The translations under genes and the position numbers were made by a program. DNA of 64,000 nt, taken from contig NC_052507.1 of assembly GCF_014356525.2 (NCBI RefSeq), positions 50,256,107 to 50,320,106 of the forward strand. Direction: 5' to 3'. This DNA comes from Nilaparvata lugens. Lineage: Eukaryota; Arthropoda; Insecta; Hemiptera; Delphacidae. Under the pieces are notes generated by a model. The model saw only the letters and a program-made list of their open reading frames with translations, was not told the DNA's origin and searched no databases. Below are positions 33,906 through 44,682 of the stretch, piece by piece. How positions within the stretch are numbered: position 1 is the first letter of the stretch; each line of letters begins with the position of its first letter.

Positions 33906-34366
33906 TACCAACTCTTGGAAAAGATTATGCAACAGATACCTGAAATTAAATTTAACTTGTACAAAGATAATGATGAAATTCAACAACCAAATGATATGCC
34001 TCAAAATTCAGTTATGATATTTGATGATATTTGTATGGAGAATCAACAAAATATTCGTAACTATTTTAGTATGGGAAGACACAATAAAATTGATTGTCCT
34101 TACATTTGTCAAACTCACTCTAGTATTCCCAAACAATTGATTAGGGATAATTGTAATCCAGTTGTTGCTTTCAAGCAGGATAATCGTAACCTACAACATA
34201 TATATCATGATCATGTATACCCTGATATGAGTAAGGGTGAATTCAGTGCATTATGTGCTCAAGCATGGAGAAATAATAATAATGAATTTCTAGTTATTAA
34301 TAAAGAATGTGACACACACAATGGTCGGTACAGACTTGGTTTTGATAGATTTGTTATAATATAAAA

Positions 34367-35385
34367 ATGCATAAAAAAGATTTGGAAGAGTGGAGTGTGC
34401 TACAAAAAAAAATTAAAAACTACGTGACTCAATTCGTAGAAAACATCGTGAATTATCACATAATGTAGTCAGTGAAGAAGAACACTTTCAAAAACAATTC
34501 AAACCAATTACAGAATCATTGAAGCAATTACTAAATCAACCCATTGAAAGAAAAATTAAAATAGAAAAGAAGGAACAACAAGAGCAAGAAGGAGGGGAAA
34601 AACAAGAACAAGAAGAAGAAGAAACAGAACAAGAACAAGAAGAAGAAGAAGAAGAAGAAGAAGAAGAAGAAGAAGAAGAAGAAGAAGAAGAAGAAGAAGC
34701 AGAAGAAGGATCTAAAACTACCGGTGCTGATGATGTTAAAAGTGGAATATTCAATTCAACAATTCAAAGATTAACATCGAATGCCCGTAGAGCTAGCATT
34801 TCTAGTTACATAGATAATTTCATGAGAGCAACAAAAAGAGGAAATCTGTATGGAGTTCACTATAATCCTGATATTAATGAGTGGCAAATTGGTAATAAAG
34901 TTGTAAAATTTTATGATAAAGAAATCCTCATTGATAACAGTAAATCATTCATGCTTACACATGGGTTATTGGAATTATTATTCAAAGCAGTACCTGATAA
35001 ACATATTTACAAGAGAACTGATTTGCAAACTTATAAAAATATACTTCAAATAACATCAGTTCATCTTGATAGATTGGGTCGAGTTAAGAGAAATACCAGT
35101 TACAAATATGTTAATATTATTAACAAATTATTCCCACCTAAAAAAGGAGCTACTCGAGGTAGAGGTGCTGGTGATAGTAGTCCAGAACAAGAAGATATGC
35201 AAATTGTAGTACCAAGAAAAAGAATGAAAAAGAAATATGTTTATTGGGATAACCCAAACGAGTTATGTGAAAGATTGATTCTATTGGTAAATTCAAAAAT
35301 AGCTGGGCACACTGGACATGATGCAGAGATTATGAGTATCATAGAAGAGTTGCGTGAAATTGGAATAATTATTGGTGGTAATTAA
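34367..35385 (+). pseudogene. Polinton DUF8207-like protein with poly-glutamate tract
   Basis: The conserved part (residues about 85-190 from 34519) includes YGVHYNPDINEWQIGNK, ILIDNSKSFMLTHGLLELLF and a C-terminal basic segment. I place it with the DUF8207 proteins common in insect Polintons; the function is unknown. Preceding it is a long Glu run from a GAA repeat (about 34615-34700). A likely start at 34367 (MHKKDLEEW) is separated from the main frame by a shift at or near an A9 run (34404-34412). The main frame from 34519 is intact. It lies directly after the ATPase and before two small genes, all on the plus strand. Confidence 0.65.
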
Positions 35386-35413
35386 GTATTATAGAAAAAT
35401 ATACTCTAGTATA

Positions 35414-35710
35414 ATGTCTATTGATAAATTTGGTCGATATTTACATAATAATAAGAAGAATAATAATATTAATGTTGAAATTAGAAATTTGATTCAGAAT
35501 TTTATAAGGATTATACAATTCATCCCATTAGTTGCTCATAATATCCCAGAAATTGATCTTAATGATAATGAACAATTCAAAGCAATGTCAGATCCACAAT
35601 TATTATCAAAGTATGAAAAGTATGCTGCTGAAACAGCACAACCCTGGTTCTTTAGAGCATGGTTTGATGAAAATTCATATACAAACATGAAGTATAATAA
35701 AAAAACATGA
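35414..35710 (+). CDS. Small Polinton protein, SIDKFG family, copy A
   Basis: A 98-residue protein starting MSIDKFGRYLHNN. The ATG at 35414 is preferred over the one at 35372 because a paralogue starts with the same MSIDKFG. The C-terminal part (SDPQLLSKYEKY, FFRAWFD) resembles the following gene. The function is unknown; short proteins with this N-terminus recur near the end of insect Polintons and might be attachment or fibre parts, which is inference only. Confidence 0.6.
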   Translation: MSIDKFGRYLHNNKKNNNINVEIRNLIQNFIRIIQFIPLVAHNIPEIDLNDNEQFKAMSDPQLLSKYEKYAAETAQPWFFRAWFDENSYTNMKYNKKT

Positions 35711-35977
35711 GTATTGATAAATTTGGATGTCATTTGAGTGGAAAACAAGAGAAATCAAGTAGAAATCAAGAGGCTGAAGAATTAATTAATATATTACAGA
35801 ATATCGTTAGTTTAGCAAAAAAATTCGGTTCTTATTATCTACCAAAGAATGTTGGTTGATCTTGATAAAATGAAACAATGGATGTATTCAACTGATCCAA
35901 ACTTACTTCATGATTTCCCTCCCACTTCAAAAAATAAATTCAAATTTTGGTATGAATATAATGTTGAATCCACCTGA
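35707..35977 (+). pseudogene. Small Polinton protein, SIDKFG family, copy B (frameshifted)
   Basis: It starts MSIDKFGCHL at 35707, overlapping the end of copy A by 4 bases. The first frame ends at 35857-35859; a second part in another frame (from about 35850) reads MKQWMYSTDPNLLHDF, matching the C-terminal half of copy A. The pair is a tandem duplication, and copy B carries a frame shift near 35850. Confidence 0.55.
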
Positions 35978-36707
35978 TAAGAGAATTTTTAACACCTATG
36001 TAATGTCCAACATTCCTTCTAAAATAAATTATAAACTGGAACTGAAAAATGCTCAGATTTGTAATTCAATCAAGAATACAATTTATTTGTTGAAATTCAT
36101 TTTCAAATTAATAAAAAACCTGTAAAAAGGTACTGAGCTTAATTTAGAAAATTATAAAACAATAATCTTTCCTGCTTAAATCTAAGGTTATAAAGATCTT
36201 TCCTACCAAGAATATCAAGTTCAGTTTGGATTTGATGAGTAGTTTGTTTAACAAAATTCAAAAGTTGTTTCAAAGAGTCAAAAAACTATTCATACTGTGG
36301 GGACTCGAACCTGGGGCCCCAGATGTATCAGACCGCGGAAACTTGCTTGGTAATAAACGATCTCATTAGTTTGCTATCACTAAATCCATCAATTTAAATC
36401 ATTTTATTTATTAATTAGATTGAACTTACAATAGAAATATTATTTAATAACAAGCTAACAAGCTATGCAATAACACGCAATTAGTTGAGCCAAGAATAAA
36501 GTTTTAAAAATGATGAAAACAATATCAAATCCACAATGCATTTAGGAGATTCATTTAAAATATCTACATTACTCAAAGTAGCTCTTGGTAATCTACCACA
36601 TAATAATAATAATTTTATTACTAATTAGTGAAGTTGTGAATAATATCATTATCTATTCTTGTGATAGCAAACTTATGAGTACGTTTTGATCGATTAACTT
36701 CAAATCT
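35978..36707. other. Right-hand Polinton region without a clear gene
   Basis: AT-rich. A 71-codon frame at 35910-36125 has no recognisable family. At 36290-36370 there is a minus-strand tRNA-like 3' half with a B-box (GGTTCGAGTCC), weakly related to the plus-strand tRNA-like sequence at 36708-36780. The two are inverted relative to each other around a 340 bp AT-rich core. Confidence 0.45.
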
Positions 36708-36780
36708 CGTTTAGTGGCTTAGTTGAATAGCATTGCGGCTTACCAATCTGGAGTCTCAGGTTCGAATCCTGGTGATTAGA
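36708..36780 (+). other. tRNA-like sequence with Pol III A and B boxes
   Basis: The A-box TGGCTTAGTTG starts at 36715 and the B-box GGTTCGAATCC at 36759. The 44 nt between their starts is exact tRNA geometry. The D-arm can form 3 pairs and the T-arm pairs, but the acceptor and anticodon stems do not pair well. A SINE head or tRNA pseudogene is more likely than a working tRNA. It is repeated in segment D copy 2 at about 47277-47349. Confidence 0.5.
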
Positions 36781-36809
36781 GAACTTTTTTGTAACTTGAT
36801 AAATCAATA

Positions 36810-38139
36810 CCGGGTGATTACAAAAATGAAATAGACAGTTTGAATAGCTTGTAGAGAATTTATCATTAAAACGTTTAGATCATTACCTACATGATTACAT
36901 AGAAGAATTCTTGAAGTTTTTATTGAAAATTTACAGATGTTCAATGTGTGCACCATTTGCAACACGACAGATATCAACACGGTAGTCAAATTCTGACCAC
37001 ACACGACAAGAGCATTTGTGATTCGTTGTTTAAGATCATCGATATCAACAGGAAGCGGTGGTACGAAAACTCTGTCTTTTACATAGCCCCACAAGAAAAA
37101 GTCGCAGGGCGTTAGGTCCGGACTACGAGGTGGCCACGGCTGAAACACAACGTTTTCCTCACTTGCACGGCCGATCCATCGTCTAGGAAGATGTTCATCC
37201 AGATACCCTCTGACGTCTGAGTACCAGTGAGGCGGAGCTCCATCTTGTACAAAAATGAAGTTACAACTATCTTCATGGAGTTGAGGCATTAACCATTCGG
37301 TTAACATGTCCAGATAAATTCTTCCGGTTACTGATGGTTCTTGGAAGGAGAAAGGCCCGTAAACCTTTTCACAAGATAAAGCGCAAAACACGTTCACTTT
37401 AGGAGAATCGCGTATATGCTGTACAGTCTCTCTTGGGTTTTCTGTTCCCCATACTCGTAGATTATGTCTGTTAACTTTTCCACTAATGTGAAAAGTGCAT
37501 TCATCATTGAAAATTAGGCGATTAAACAATGTGTCGTCATTTTCAAGACAATGTTGCATCTCTTGACAAAAATTTTTATGTACAACTTTATCATTGTCAT
37601 TTAAACTTTGTACTAACTGCAATTTATAAGGTGTCATTTTCAAAAGTTTCCGCAGAATTCTCCACACAGTAGGTTGAGGAATTTGCAATTCTAAACTCGC
37701 TGATCTAGTCGATTTTCCTGGACTTCGTACAAAAACATCACGAACACTATCAATTTTTCTTCTGTAACAGAAGGTCTTCCAGTACTTTCTTCTTACACAC
37801 ACATCCACTGCTTTCAAAACGTTCATACCAGTCATAAATTGATTGCCTTGTTGGTGGTGGTTTACCGTATTTTGTTCTGAAATGACACTGCACAACAGTA
37901 ACAGAGTTTGTTTTGGCTAATTCAAGAACACAATAAGCTTTCTCCACTTGAGTAGCGGCCATATTGCTAAAATAAACTGGCTGTTGTAACACGGAGCAGC
38001 CAACAATAGCCAGCAACAGTTCTACCAACATAAACTTTAAGAAATTCCCTACAAACCTATATCACTTACTATGCTGAAATACACCAGTTTAATTTTGTAC
38101 AGGCTATTGAAGTTGTCTATTTCATTTGTAATCACCCGG
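36810..38139 (-). mobile_element. DDE transposon (mariner-like), copy in segment D1
   Basis: The ends are inverted (CCGGGTGATTACAAA...), with TA at 36808-36809 and 38140-38141. At 1330 bp it is nearly identical to 47382-48729. Confidence 0.9.
36950..38031 (-). pseudogene. Mariner-like transposase, frameshifted copy
   Basis: Same gene as 47503-48621. Relative to that copy it lacks about 14 bases near 37007 and bases in a T-run near 37760, so the frame is broken in two places. The catalytic motifs FNDECTF, VQDGAPPH and SPDLTPCDFF are still present in the middle frame. Because the two copies belong to a recent duplication, one of them may contain read errors. Confidence 0.88.
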
Positions 38140-38141
38140 TA

Positions 38142-38931
38142 TTCCCAGATGTCCTTTCTCGCCTCGATGTCCCACTGGTGGCCTACCAATGGGGAGTCAG
38201 GTTTCGACCAAACCTGACGTGTCGCCGTTGGTCGAAACTGGTAGCCCGTCGTCTAAACAGGTTAAATGTCGTTCAACACTCGCCCAAACGAGTGTAGAGC
38301 AGTGGAGTTCACCGTGTTGGAGGCTAATCGTCTTTAGCCTCAACACAACTCCCGGTTGCTGAAGAAATCGGAGTTCACTTTAGTACAAGACGTACTGTGA
38401 CGTTGCTAGCTGCTCGCTGCTTCCTTCTCACCTCTCTCGACCGCTCGACCTGGCTCTCCGAACTCGACTGCCTTCTGCTGGCCTTTCTCGAGCCTCCCTC
38501 AGTGACCGAGAGGGAGGGGAGAGAGGATGCGCAGCATCGCTGAGCGGTAGGCCAGTGGCTGGCTTGAACGTTGACCCCTCAGATTCTATGAAAGATAGCC
38601 GAGCGTCGAATAAATGAGCCCTAAATTCAATTCCTTTCTCTAGTTACGATATACATCGTGACACACTGTTCCTACTAAGGGAAGGGGGGGGGAAAAGAGA
38701 GGGGGAGGAGAGTTGGGGGTGAGGATGGAAGGGGTAAACGGCAGACAGAATGTCCCAAATGCCTGAGTACATTCTGCCGCCTCTCCGCCGGTCAACATAG
38801 ACCGAACATAAACTGGGCGCCAGGTAAGTTCCTCGCCAACCGGTGGTGATGCGTCGGCACCATCCGAAGAAATGAGCAAGCTACCCGGCCAGATCCTAGG
38901 CCTAGCTTCAGAAAAGATCTTGAAGACCTGC
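38142..38931 (-). other. E2 terminal region (probable 3' LTR portion)
   Basis: Reverse-complement match to 17301-18080 of E1. It includes a purine-rich run on the plus strand (38680-38720). No gene. Confidence 0.6.
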
Positions 38932-40020
38932 GCCGTGCTTTCGCACTGCCCGGGGCGCCGTGCTTCCGCACTGCGATGGGGGACGCCGTGCTTTCGCACT
39001 GCAAAGGACCGCCGTGCTTCCGCACTGCGATGGGGGACGCGTGCTTTCGCACTGCAGGAAGCGCCGTGCTTTCGCACTGCAAAGGACCGCCGTGCTTCCG
39101 CACTGCAATGGGGGACGCCGTGTTTGCACACTGCAAGAGGCCGCCGTGCTTCCGCACTGCGATGAGAGTCGCGGTGCTCTCGCACTGCCAGGAGGGGCGG
39201 GTAACACAAAAAACGAGGTGAACAACACCTCAGACAGGTTCTGAGAACCTAAATAACATTGCAAGGGAAACGCTGTGCTTCCGCACTGCAATGAGCCGGG
39301 CTTTCGCCCTGCATGGCCGTGTTCTCACACTGCCTTGCTTCGCCGTGCTTGCGCACTGCATGTGCCGGGCTTTCGCCTGCATGGCCGTGTTTTCACACTG
39401 CCTTGCTTCGCCGTGCTGCGCACTGCATGTGCGGGCTTTCGCCCTGCATGGCCGTGTTTTCACACTGCCTTGCTTCACCGTGCTTGCGCACTGCATGTGC
39501 CGGGTTTTTGCCCTGCATGGCCGTGTTTTCACACTGCCTTGCTTCGCCGTGCTTGCGCACTGCATGTGCCGGGCTTTCGCCCTGCATGGCCGTGTTTTCA
39601 CACTGCCTTGCTTCGCCGTGCTTGCGCACTGCATGTGCCGGGCTTTCGCCCTGCATGGCCGTGTTTTCACACTGCCTTGCTTCGCCGTGCTTGCGCACTG
39701 CATGTGCCGGGCTTTCGCCCTGCATGGCCGTGTTTTCACACTGCCTTGCTTCGCCGTGCTTGCGCACTGCATGTGCCGGGCTTTTGCCCTGCATGGCCGT
39801 GTTTTCACACTGCCTTGCTTCGCCGTGCTTGCGCACTGCATGTGCCGGGCTTTCGCCCTGCATGGCCGTGTTTTCACACTGCCTTGCTTCGCCGTGCTCG
39901 CGCACTGCTTGTGCCGGGCTTTCGCCCTGCATGGCCGTGTTTTCACACTGCCTTGCTTCGCCGTGCTCGCGCACTGCTTGTGCCGGGCTTTTGCCCTGCA
40001 TGGCCGTGTTTTCACACTGC
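38932..40020 (-). repeat. GNRA-tetraloop hairpin array of E2
   Basis: More than 40 hairpin cores, read on the minus strand. The 69 bp triplet unit is repeated eleven times (39295-40020) against four in E1; about ten single hairpins lie at 38932-39185. Loops include GAAA, GGAA, GCAA, GAGA and GCGA. Three GGGC/GCCC-type hairpins (near 39504, 39780 and 39988) have AAAA or a disrupted stem. A short break at 39190-39270 carries two different hairpins (39215-39231 and 39236-39250). Confidence 0.9.
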
Positions 40021-42208
40021 CTAAACTTCCAGCATCAGACAGCTGGAATGAATCTCCAACACGACCAGGAACTCGTCGTGGTCTCAGCAATAGTCAGCTG
40101 AGATACAGCTCCAATAATTCCAGGAGCTCGTCGAGGAAGTAGACTCAAGTTGCAGTCCCCATCCTCAAGAAGAAACGTGATACACAACAATGTACCACTT
40201 CACAGGAGGCAGAAGTTGATAGAGGCGACGAAATGGAGTCCATGAAAATTACCGAGTGTCAGAGTGATGGATACTCTCAGTTAGTTCAGTGTATCAGCAA
40301 CTTATTGTTCACAATTAAATATGAGAGATGATAATATGATGAGGAATACTGAATTATATTGTTGACATGAAGCCACTAGTTGTGATGTTACACCACATAT
40401 TTCGATTTTATATCACAATTAAATGTGGTCGAAATAATAATTCATTTTCGATCTGTTATGAGGATCTCAGCCTTCTCATTATATCACAATAATAAAATCG
40501 AAAATATAAATTTCAACTCAATATTCCACTTCTCACTGTTCATTTCAATAATGAAATCAATCACATGATTTACTTATGCAAAGTAACCATCCATTGGATA
40601 TAAATGACAGTGTGTTTATTATAACAGATAACATCTGCTAATTAATTCACAATCCGTGAACATTTATTGCTCAATCTCTCCTTCCCACTTCAAGACTTAT
40701 TTGACCCCGAAATAAATCTTGATTTACTTTTTCAAAGTAATTGTTCACACAAGGCGTGTATAATGACACAACAGCTGTTAATTAATTCATATTCTGGAAG
40801 TATTGATTTTCCGAAAAATAATCACAACAATCAGCACAAATAGTAATAATTGAATGAATCAATACACCGTCAATAATAACTCATGATGGTAGGCTGAGTA
40901 AGAATTAGATTCACCCTCGAGACGTGATCTAATTCCAAACTAACAATAGCACGATCTAACACAGACTGACTCAATAGCAGTAGAATATCTGGAAAAACTA
41001 GAATTCACATGAATTCTATTTTATGAATTGTTATTGAAAAGGAGAAGTAATTCTCTACAGACTAGAAGCTTGGCGATAGCAGTTAGCCAGTTGAGATAAT
41101 GTTTATCTTATCTGTACAGCACAGCACAAATAACTTTTCCATCCAACATAGAATTAATTCTAATTGAAATAATAATTATTTCATTCCAATTTATAGTAAG
41201 TCCTCCGACTTTATTTTCAAGTGAAATATTAGAAAATTTAAATCATAATTTGAAGCTAATAACCCCCGATTGTAGTACATCTCGACTCACAATCAAACGC
41301 AATTTATTCATTCCACATGAATAATTAATTGCAACGTAATTCACTTTTATCCCACAGTATAATAACGTCTGTTAATTAACTGCATCGTAACACTTTACAC
41401 GGATTAAAGCAATTACCACCAGCTTCATTAAATGATTTCAATTATTATTATAACCATTACCTCATGGTTAAAATATTATTCGGATCATACTGATCTATAA
41501 TATTTTCTAATATTCTCTATCCACTCATTTCGCCATCAACTATTTATGGCAAGTAGAAAACAAGCTACTGCAAGTTTTGTTTGTTAACCCGAACTTGGTT
41601 ACAACAATATCGGTAATATACCGATCAAGAAAATTTAGTCTAGTTGGAATCGACTTTGGCTGTTATTAACTAGTCATAGACTGTAGAAAATTTTCTTGAT
41701 TATCCTTGCTTGGTCACATCTTAATATTGTAAATAAATTTCAATCTGAAATTATTGGGATTGCCTTCAGATCAAAAGAAACGTATTGATTTGTCAATAAT
41801 ATTTTTTTCCATTTAATCCAGCCAGTGCTTTATGACTGATTATATTAATTAAACTGTAATGGTTGAGTTGCCATTTAGTTTAAGTAGAACTCTATTTTAT
41901 GAGAAAAATTAAACGGAATATGCTGTTTCCTTTTAATAAATTATTGACCAATTTCTTTCAATAACAATAATATTGTCAGTCTTTTAATATTCTCATTATT
42001 TTCGGAATCGTGCTAATGCTATTAATTTTCAAAATTCGGCTAATAAATTCGTGCTAATAATTCTGAATTAATTTTCTTCAATTTCTATGCAATCTTGTCT
42101 TTGACAACAAAATTTTATTTCCTCATTTTAAATGGGATAATTTATGAATCAAAAATAGCTCTAAAGCTGTGATATGATTGAACTCTTATGATATTCACCC
42201 CTTCTCGC
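40021..42208. other. AT-rich non-coding region of E2
   Basis: Counterpart of 14366-16552, with scattered differences. No gene. Confidence 0.55.
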
Positions 42209-42219
42209 CTCTTACCTCC

Positions 42220-44640
42220 TTATTGGCGGCGCGTTACACCTCTCTGGTATCCCATCCTCCGGATAGGCAGCGACCCTCTATAGACTCGCTCGGCCTCCCG
42301 CTGTCCATCCGCTCGAATTCCGTCCACCTTTTCCGCAACTGCTCCATCACCATCCTCTTCCTCATCTTCGGGCAAGTGTGGCTGGAGCTTGGTGCCCTTC
42401 TCGTGCACAGTAAACCTCTTACCGGCACTCAACATTTCCTCGACCTCATATGGGCCAGAAAATTCCGGCGCTAACTTCGCGGCAAGCTGATTAGCACCCG
42501 AGGACAGGTGACACTCCTTCCTGTAGACTAGCTGTCCAGAGTTCACCTTCATCGTCCTCTTTTTCCAATTATAATACCGGTTGGCATTATAATTCTTGTC
42601 TCCAATACCTGAAACTACTTTGAGTGTAGTTTCCATCACCGGCAGTCTTCTAGACTGCACTGCTCGAAGATTATTTCCAGCTCCTTGCTGAAAATTATCC
42701 TCCTTCTTCCGCCTCTGGTACAGCTTTTCCGGACAGTTGAACCTCCAGTGCCCAGCTCGTTTACAGTGCCAGCAAATGAACTTTCCACGGGCTGGAGAAA
42801 TTTTCTGAGAAAGAAATTCCTCTTTTCTAGTCTTCCACACGGCTCCTACGTGTTTCTGGACTTGAGGAAATTTCTTCTTCTCCTGCTTCTTCACAGGAAT
42901 AATTTCAGGTGGCTTCCTTGACCTCCCTATGTCAGGCTGGGTTTTAACAGTAGCCAGCCTCGAGTTGACATCTCCTTTTCCCACTTTTGGAGTGGAAATA
43001 TCGTCTCCAATCTGCTTTTTGACGAGATGAGGATCCCATTCCACTGACCGGGAATAGGGGTCTATTTTCACCCGGTGCTCACGGAGAAACTCCATACCAA
43101 GCAGAATATCTGGAGAAAGCCCATCCATTATTGTGAGTGTTGTTGATAGGGATATTCGGCCGATTTTCAGGTTGGTTATAACACCGCCTCGCAGACGTGC
43201 AGCCGCTCCGTTAGCCATAGCAGCGCCGCGCTGCACAGGCTCTCGTTCCACTGCTTCCAAACTATTAAAAGCTTTAGAGCTAATATAGTTGGACTCTGCT
43301 CCGGTGTCGAGAAGAGCACTGTACTGTCTGTCTCCTATTTTCACTATAGTGAAAAGACGGTTGTCATCCTGGAGCTCTGGCTCTAGCTGGATTTGAAGCC
43401 TCGTTTTAACCACAGCTGTTTTATCAGAAGTCTTCTTCTGCTCTCTCTCACAGGAACAATTGGGTCGAGGCTTCCCGCACTTTGAGCAGAGTGAAGCCTC
43501 CGGACACTCTGATCTCCAGTGTCCCACCTTCTTGCACTGCCAACACACGGGGCCTTCTGGAGGTTGTTCACTCCGACGCCGTGTAGTAGTAGTCTCCTGT
43601 CGAGGCTTGGTCTGCTTCCTCACCTCCTCCTGCTTCACAGCTCGTTGTCTCTGTTGAGCACTCTTCTCCTCGAACTTAATTCGTTCATATTGTCTCGCTA
43701 AGTGTAGCAAGTCGTCGGTGGTGTACACTTCAGCCTCCCTGATGTAGAGCTTGTAGCGTGTTAAAAGATTTTTGTACAATCTCTGTACCTGGCTACTCTC
43801 TGAAAAACCACCTCTTCTCCTCATCAGCGTTAGCAGCTCCTCAACATAGTCGTCTATGAGCTCGCCTTCTTTCTGCCGCCTGTCGAGAATTTCATTCTCA
43901 AGATCCTCCACATAAGTAGGTGGATAGTAACGAGACCGAAAGTCTCTCAGGAAATCGTCCCAGTGTCTCCAGTGTTCTCTCCTATTCCTCATCCATAAGG
44001 AACATTTCCCCGCTAACATTTCAGGTAGCGCTGGAAATAACTGTCTGCCAGACAAGCCATATGCTTGTTGCAGCTCCTCGAGCCGCTCCATAAAACTTGG
44101 AGCATCTCCACTCCCATCATATGAGAGCTGCCACCCTCGAACCTTGTCACACACGGCACCCGGGTCCATACAGGATGTAGCAGGCACCGCTGACCTGGTA
44201 GGTGACCTCAACACATGCCTAGGCATGTTATTATGCCTCTCCGGCATCTCCGGCCTCACTAGCGCTGGCTCTGCCTCCTCGCTAACTGGTGCTGGCCTTC
44301 GCGCTCTTCGACGAAGCGCCTCCTCCCCATTATCCAGAACGGGGAGCATCGCAACAATCCGCCGTCGTTGCTCCAGTAGAGCCCTCCTCAGGCTCGTACT
44401 TGTGCTATCTGTCAGCACTGAGTCGAGTAGTAGATCAATCAAGCCCTGATCGTGCACTCTGTACACCCAGGAGTTGCTGGAGTCTCCATCAAACTCTGGA
44501 GACGTCTCCCTGGGTATTTCTTCCAGTCTGGAACATGCAGTGGCCTCCGCGACTGGTGGCCACAAAGCTGCAGCTCCTTCCTCTTCCTGACCTGTGCCAG
44601 CTCCACCACCGATCCTGTTTAGACCGGCGGCCTCCACCAT
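42220..44640 (-). CDS. gag: E2 Gag-protease polyprotein with integrase-like tail
   Basis: An 806-residue frame, nearly identical to the E1 protein but starting at what is an internal Met there (MVEAAGLNRIGGG). The E1 N-terminal ~70 residues, with the first SAP-like repeat, are missing because 149 bp repeats join the ORF at about 44645. The second SAP-like repeat, Gag core, both zinc knuckles, the protease motif (LLDTGAESNYIS) and the integrase-like tail (LAAKLAPEFSGPYEV) are all retained. There is no stop or frame shift over 2.4 kb, although the two copies differ at dozens of positions. The truncated start may reduce function. Confidence 0.82.
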   Translation of the reverse strand: MVEAAGLNRIGGGAGTGQEEEGAAALWPPVAEATACSRLEEIPRETSPEFDGDSSNSWVYRVHDQGLIDLLLDSVLTDSTSTSLRRALLEQRRRIVAMLPVLDNGEEALRRRARRPAPVSEEAEPALVRPEMPERHNNMPRHVLRSPTRSAVPATSCMDPGAVCDKVRGWQLSYDGSGDAPSFMERLEELQQAYGLSGRQLFPALPEMLAGKCSLWMRNRREHWRHWDDFLRDFRSRYYPPTYVEDLENEILDRRQKEGELIDDYVEELLTLMRRRGGFSESSQVQRLYKNLLTRYKLYIREAEVYTTDDLLHLARQYERIKFEEKSAQQRQRAVKQEEVRKQTKPRQETTTTRRRSEQPPEGPVCWQCKKVGHWRSECPEASLCSKCGKPRPNCSCEREQKKTSDKTAVVKTRLQIQLEPELQDDNRLFTIVKIGDRQYSALLDTGAESNYISSKAFNSLEAVEREPVQRGAAMANGAAARLRGGVITNLKIGRISLSTTLTIMDGLSPDILLGMEFLREHRVKIDPYSRSVEWDPHLVKKQIGDDISTPKVGKGDVNSRLATVKTQPDIGRSRKPPEIIPVKKQEKKKFPQVQKHVGAVWKTRKEEFLSQKISPARGKFICWHCKRAGHWRFNCPEKLYQRRKKEDNFQQGAGNNLRAVQSRRLPVMETTLKVVSGIGDKNYNANRYYNWKKRTMKVNSGQLVYRKECHLSSGANQLAAKLAPEFSGPYEVEEMLSAGKRFTVHEKGTKLQPHLPEDEEEDGDGAVAEKVDGIRADGQREAERVYRGSLPIRRMGYQRGVTRRQ

Positions 44641-44682
44641 TGTCCTCCGGTGGTTTTTCTCAGCCCAGCACCTTTCCCAGCA

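Larger units (their letters stand above)
32702..34364 (+). pseudogene. Polinton packaging ATPase split by a mariner
   Basis: This is a FtsK/HerA (A32-like) genome-packaging ATPase. Walker A is GPSNSGKTN near residue 46 of the first part (32702-32949). Walker B (VMIFDDICM) and the downstream sensor-like region (PYICQTHSSIPKQL) lie in the second part (33906-34364). The two parts are separated by a complete mariner element (32950-33905) inserted at a TA. The reading phase is the same on both sides, and no other lesion is visible in either part. The ATPase would pump element DNA into the capsid. It follows the integrase by 13 bases, in the same direction. Confidence 0.87.
35449..38141. repeat. 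Segment D, copy 1 (flanks E2 on the left)
   Basis: About 2.69 kb nearly identical to 46016-48731. It holds most of the two small Polinton genes, the tRNA-like element and a DDE transposon. It ends exactly at the transposon edge (cacccggtatt), where E2 begins. Confidence 0.92.

Noticed and set aside
34536..34754. Poly-serine frame on the minus strand
   Set aside because: Antisense of the GAA repeat in the DUF8207-like gene.
36708..36780. Functional tRNA gene
   Set aside because: A and B boxes are well placed but acceptor and anticodon stems fail to pair.
38932..40020. CRISPR-like look of short repeats with spacers
   Set aside because: Spacers are not unique, the sequence is eukaryotic and inside an LTR element, and no cas genes are present.
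38640..40142. Equivalent long frames over the E2 array
   Set aside because: Same repeat effect as in E1.
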